The notes under the pieces: model-generated | The model's database searches: none | The model's input: the letters and a program-made list of their open reading frames with translations, nothing else | Told to the model about the DNA's origin: nothing | DNA from: an uncultured bacterium | GTDB taxonomy: Bacteria; Cyanobacteriota; Vampirovibrionia; Gastranaerophilales; Gastranaerophilaceae | NCBI GenBank assembly: GCA_900551965.1 | Contig: URYF01000075.1 | Coordinates: 1 to 6,630 of the forward strand | Reading direction: 5' to 3' | DNA: 6,630 nt | Part shown: positions 5,759-6,630 of the stretch, piece after piece | How the letters are laid out: every line of letters begins with the position of its first letter | How positions within the stretch are numbered: position 1 is the stretch's first letter | Made by a program: the position numbers and the translations under genes

Positions 5759-5767
5759 ATTATAGCA
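5759..5767 (-). promoter_or_regulatory. Extended -10 promoter of the acetyltransferase gene
   Basis: On the minus strand, TGCTATAAT (5767 down to 5759) is a perfect TATAAT with a TGn extension. The -35 position 17 nt upstream (ATTAAA, 5787-5782) is weak, as expected for this promoter class. RNA would start near 5752, leaving only about six bases before the ATG at 5746. Confidence 0.55.
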
Positions 5768-5844
5768 CTTACATAATTACATTTAATATTTTTTCAAACC
5801 AACTGAGGTAATTTCTCAAATTTATTGTTATTTTACAATTTCAA

Positions 5845-6630
5845 TTAAATCGGCAATTTATTCAGCATATTTTTTAATTTAATAGCAGTTCTTGGCACAG
5901 GTTCAGCAACGGTTAATCCTATTAGATTAAATTCCTTTGAAATATCATTGATAACTCTTGCCGCTTCATCCATTTTAATTCCGTTTGGTACAACTCCTAC
6001 AGCTGCAATTATTTCATTCGGGTCTAAAACATCCATATCAAAATGTATTACTACATGTTTTGCTCCTGTAGATTTAAGCCAGTCTATAACTTTTGTACTG
6101 TCTATTTTTACTTCATCAGGTGTTAAATGTTTTATACCATATTCCTGCTGTCTATCTTTAATCTCCTGTCTTTCCCAATCTCTTATTCCAACAAATAAAA
6201 TTTTATCGGCACTTATTTGGGCTGGGAGTTCTGAAACTAATTTTTTGTTTCCTCTGCCCATAATGGCTGTTACTGCCATTGCATGATATCCGTTGTATGT
6301 TTTATCATCAGGGAGGGTAATATCAGGATGCGCATCAATCCAAACCATTGCAACATCATTATTGTATTTACGTGCAAGATATGTAAATGGAACAACGCTT
6401 ACAGAACAGTCACCGCCAAGGGTTACGATTTTGCCGGGGTTTTCTTTTTCTATTAAGTTTAATGCAGCTTTTGTTTGGTTTAAAATTTCTCTATAGCTTA
6501 ATATTCCATTTTCTTCTACTCTATTTATATCATTGGATATTGGAACGGTAAGGGTTTTATTTTTTGTTTCAGGAGCTAAAAAATTTAACATATACGCACC
6601 TAACATATAACCTCTAGAATCATTCAGATC
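5845..6630 (-). CDS. Arginase/agmatinase-superfamily (ureohydrolase-like) protein, 5'-partial, Cys-substituted metal site
   Basis: The frame continues past the internal ATG at 6606 to the window edge, encoding 'DLNDSRGYMLGAYMLNFLAP', which fits the usual N-terminal part of the family, so the true start lies outside. Family ureohydrolases use two Mn ions to hydrolyse guanidino compounds to urea (arginine, agmatine) or, in formiminoglutamase, to formamide. Counting from that internal Met, the metal motifs are 'GGDCS' (64-68, normally GGDHS), 'WIDAHPD' (89-95; D91, H93, D95), and 'HFDMDVLDP' (178-186; D180, D182); 'AEPVP' (224-228) holds the glutamate at the substrate-guanidinium position. All expected ligands are present except that the first His is Cys67. 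I recall GGDC variants as a recurring but poorly characterised subgroup, so the substrate should not be assumed to be arginine. It lies upstream of and codirectional with the acetyltransferase gene (98-nt gap). Confidence 0.88.
   Translation of the reverse strand, partial: DLNDSRGYMLGAYMLNFLAPETKNKTLTVPISNDINRVEENGILSYREILNQTKAALNLIEKENPGKIVTLGGDCSVSVVPFTYLARKYNNDVAMVWIDAHPDITLPDDKTYNGYHAMAVTAIMGRGNKKLVSELPAQISADKILFVGIRDWERQEIKDRQQEYGIKHLTPDEVKIDSTKVIDWLKSTGAKHVVIHFDMDVLDPNEIIAAVGVVPNGIKMDEAARVINDISKEFNLIGLTVAEPVPRTAIKLKNMLNKLPI

Noticed and set aside
5765..5844. Terminator between the arginase-like and acetyltransferase genes
   Set aside because: Only a 4-bp TGAG/CTCA stem (5802-5818 area) without a T-run on the minus strand is visible, too weak to call.
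5948..6286. 112-codon plus-strand frame opposite the arginase-like gene
   Set aside because: It is antisense to a clearly conserved coding sequence, with a composition typical of a shadow frame and no family resemblance.
1..6630. CRISPR array, toxin-antitoxin pair, transposase or phage genes
   Set aside because: No regularly spaced direct repeats and no matching protein motifs were seen on either strand.

Overview
The window is AT-rich bacterial DNA with dense, short-gapped genes. It most resembles a gut member of the non-photosynthetic cyanobacterial relatives (Melainabacteria / Gastranaerophilales). This rests on recollection of family patterns: the pseudopilin-like protein has the '(N)W.I...YPW' ending and 'DIDGKxGxNxLGxDIFxFY' core that I associate with that group, and the tRNA does not encode its CCA tail. 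No phylogenetic computation was possible, so the assignment is moderate confidence.

Layout. Positions 1-4550 carry five plus-strand genes. Two tandem paralogous TolC-like envelope proteins come first; the first is cut by the window start, or possibly frameshifted there. A LipM-type octanoyltransferase follows. These three genes overlap one another (14 and 26 nt), which indicates one translationally coupled operon. Then come a pseudopilin-like membrane protein and a sugar-nucleotide pyrophosphorylase. Each of these last two has a good sigma70-type promoter lying on the end of the preceding gene, so both could be transcribed separately. Positions 4551-4780 hold a compact stable-RNA unit: two extended -10 promoters, an elongator-type tRNA-Met(CAT) and a Rho-independent terminator.

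Positions 4781-5131 contain no convincing gene, but they contain a long nested inverted repeat (4790-4911) that could be a MITE-like element or a structured RNA. This is the least explained part of the window. From 5132 to the end, two minus-strand genes converge on the tRNA: a RimJ/RimL-type GNAT acetyltransferase with an almost leaderless promoter, and an arginase-superfamily protein (cut by the window end) in which a metal-ligand histidine is replaced by cysteine.

Functionally the window mixes cell-envelope genes (TolC-like pair, pseudopilin, sugar nucleotide synthesis) with housekeeping ones (lipoylation, tRNA). I see no defence system, CRISPR array, transposase or phage gene. The points most worth checking are the inverted repeat, the split TolC-like pair, the pilin lacking Glu5, and the Cys-substituted arginase homologue.
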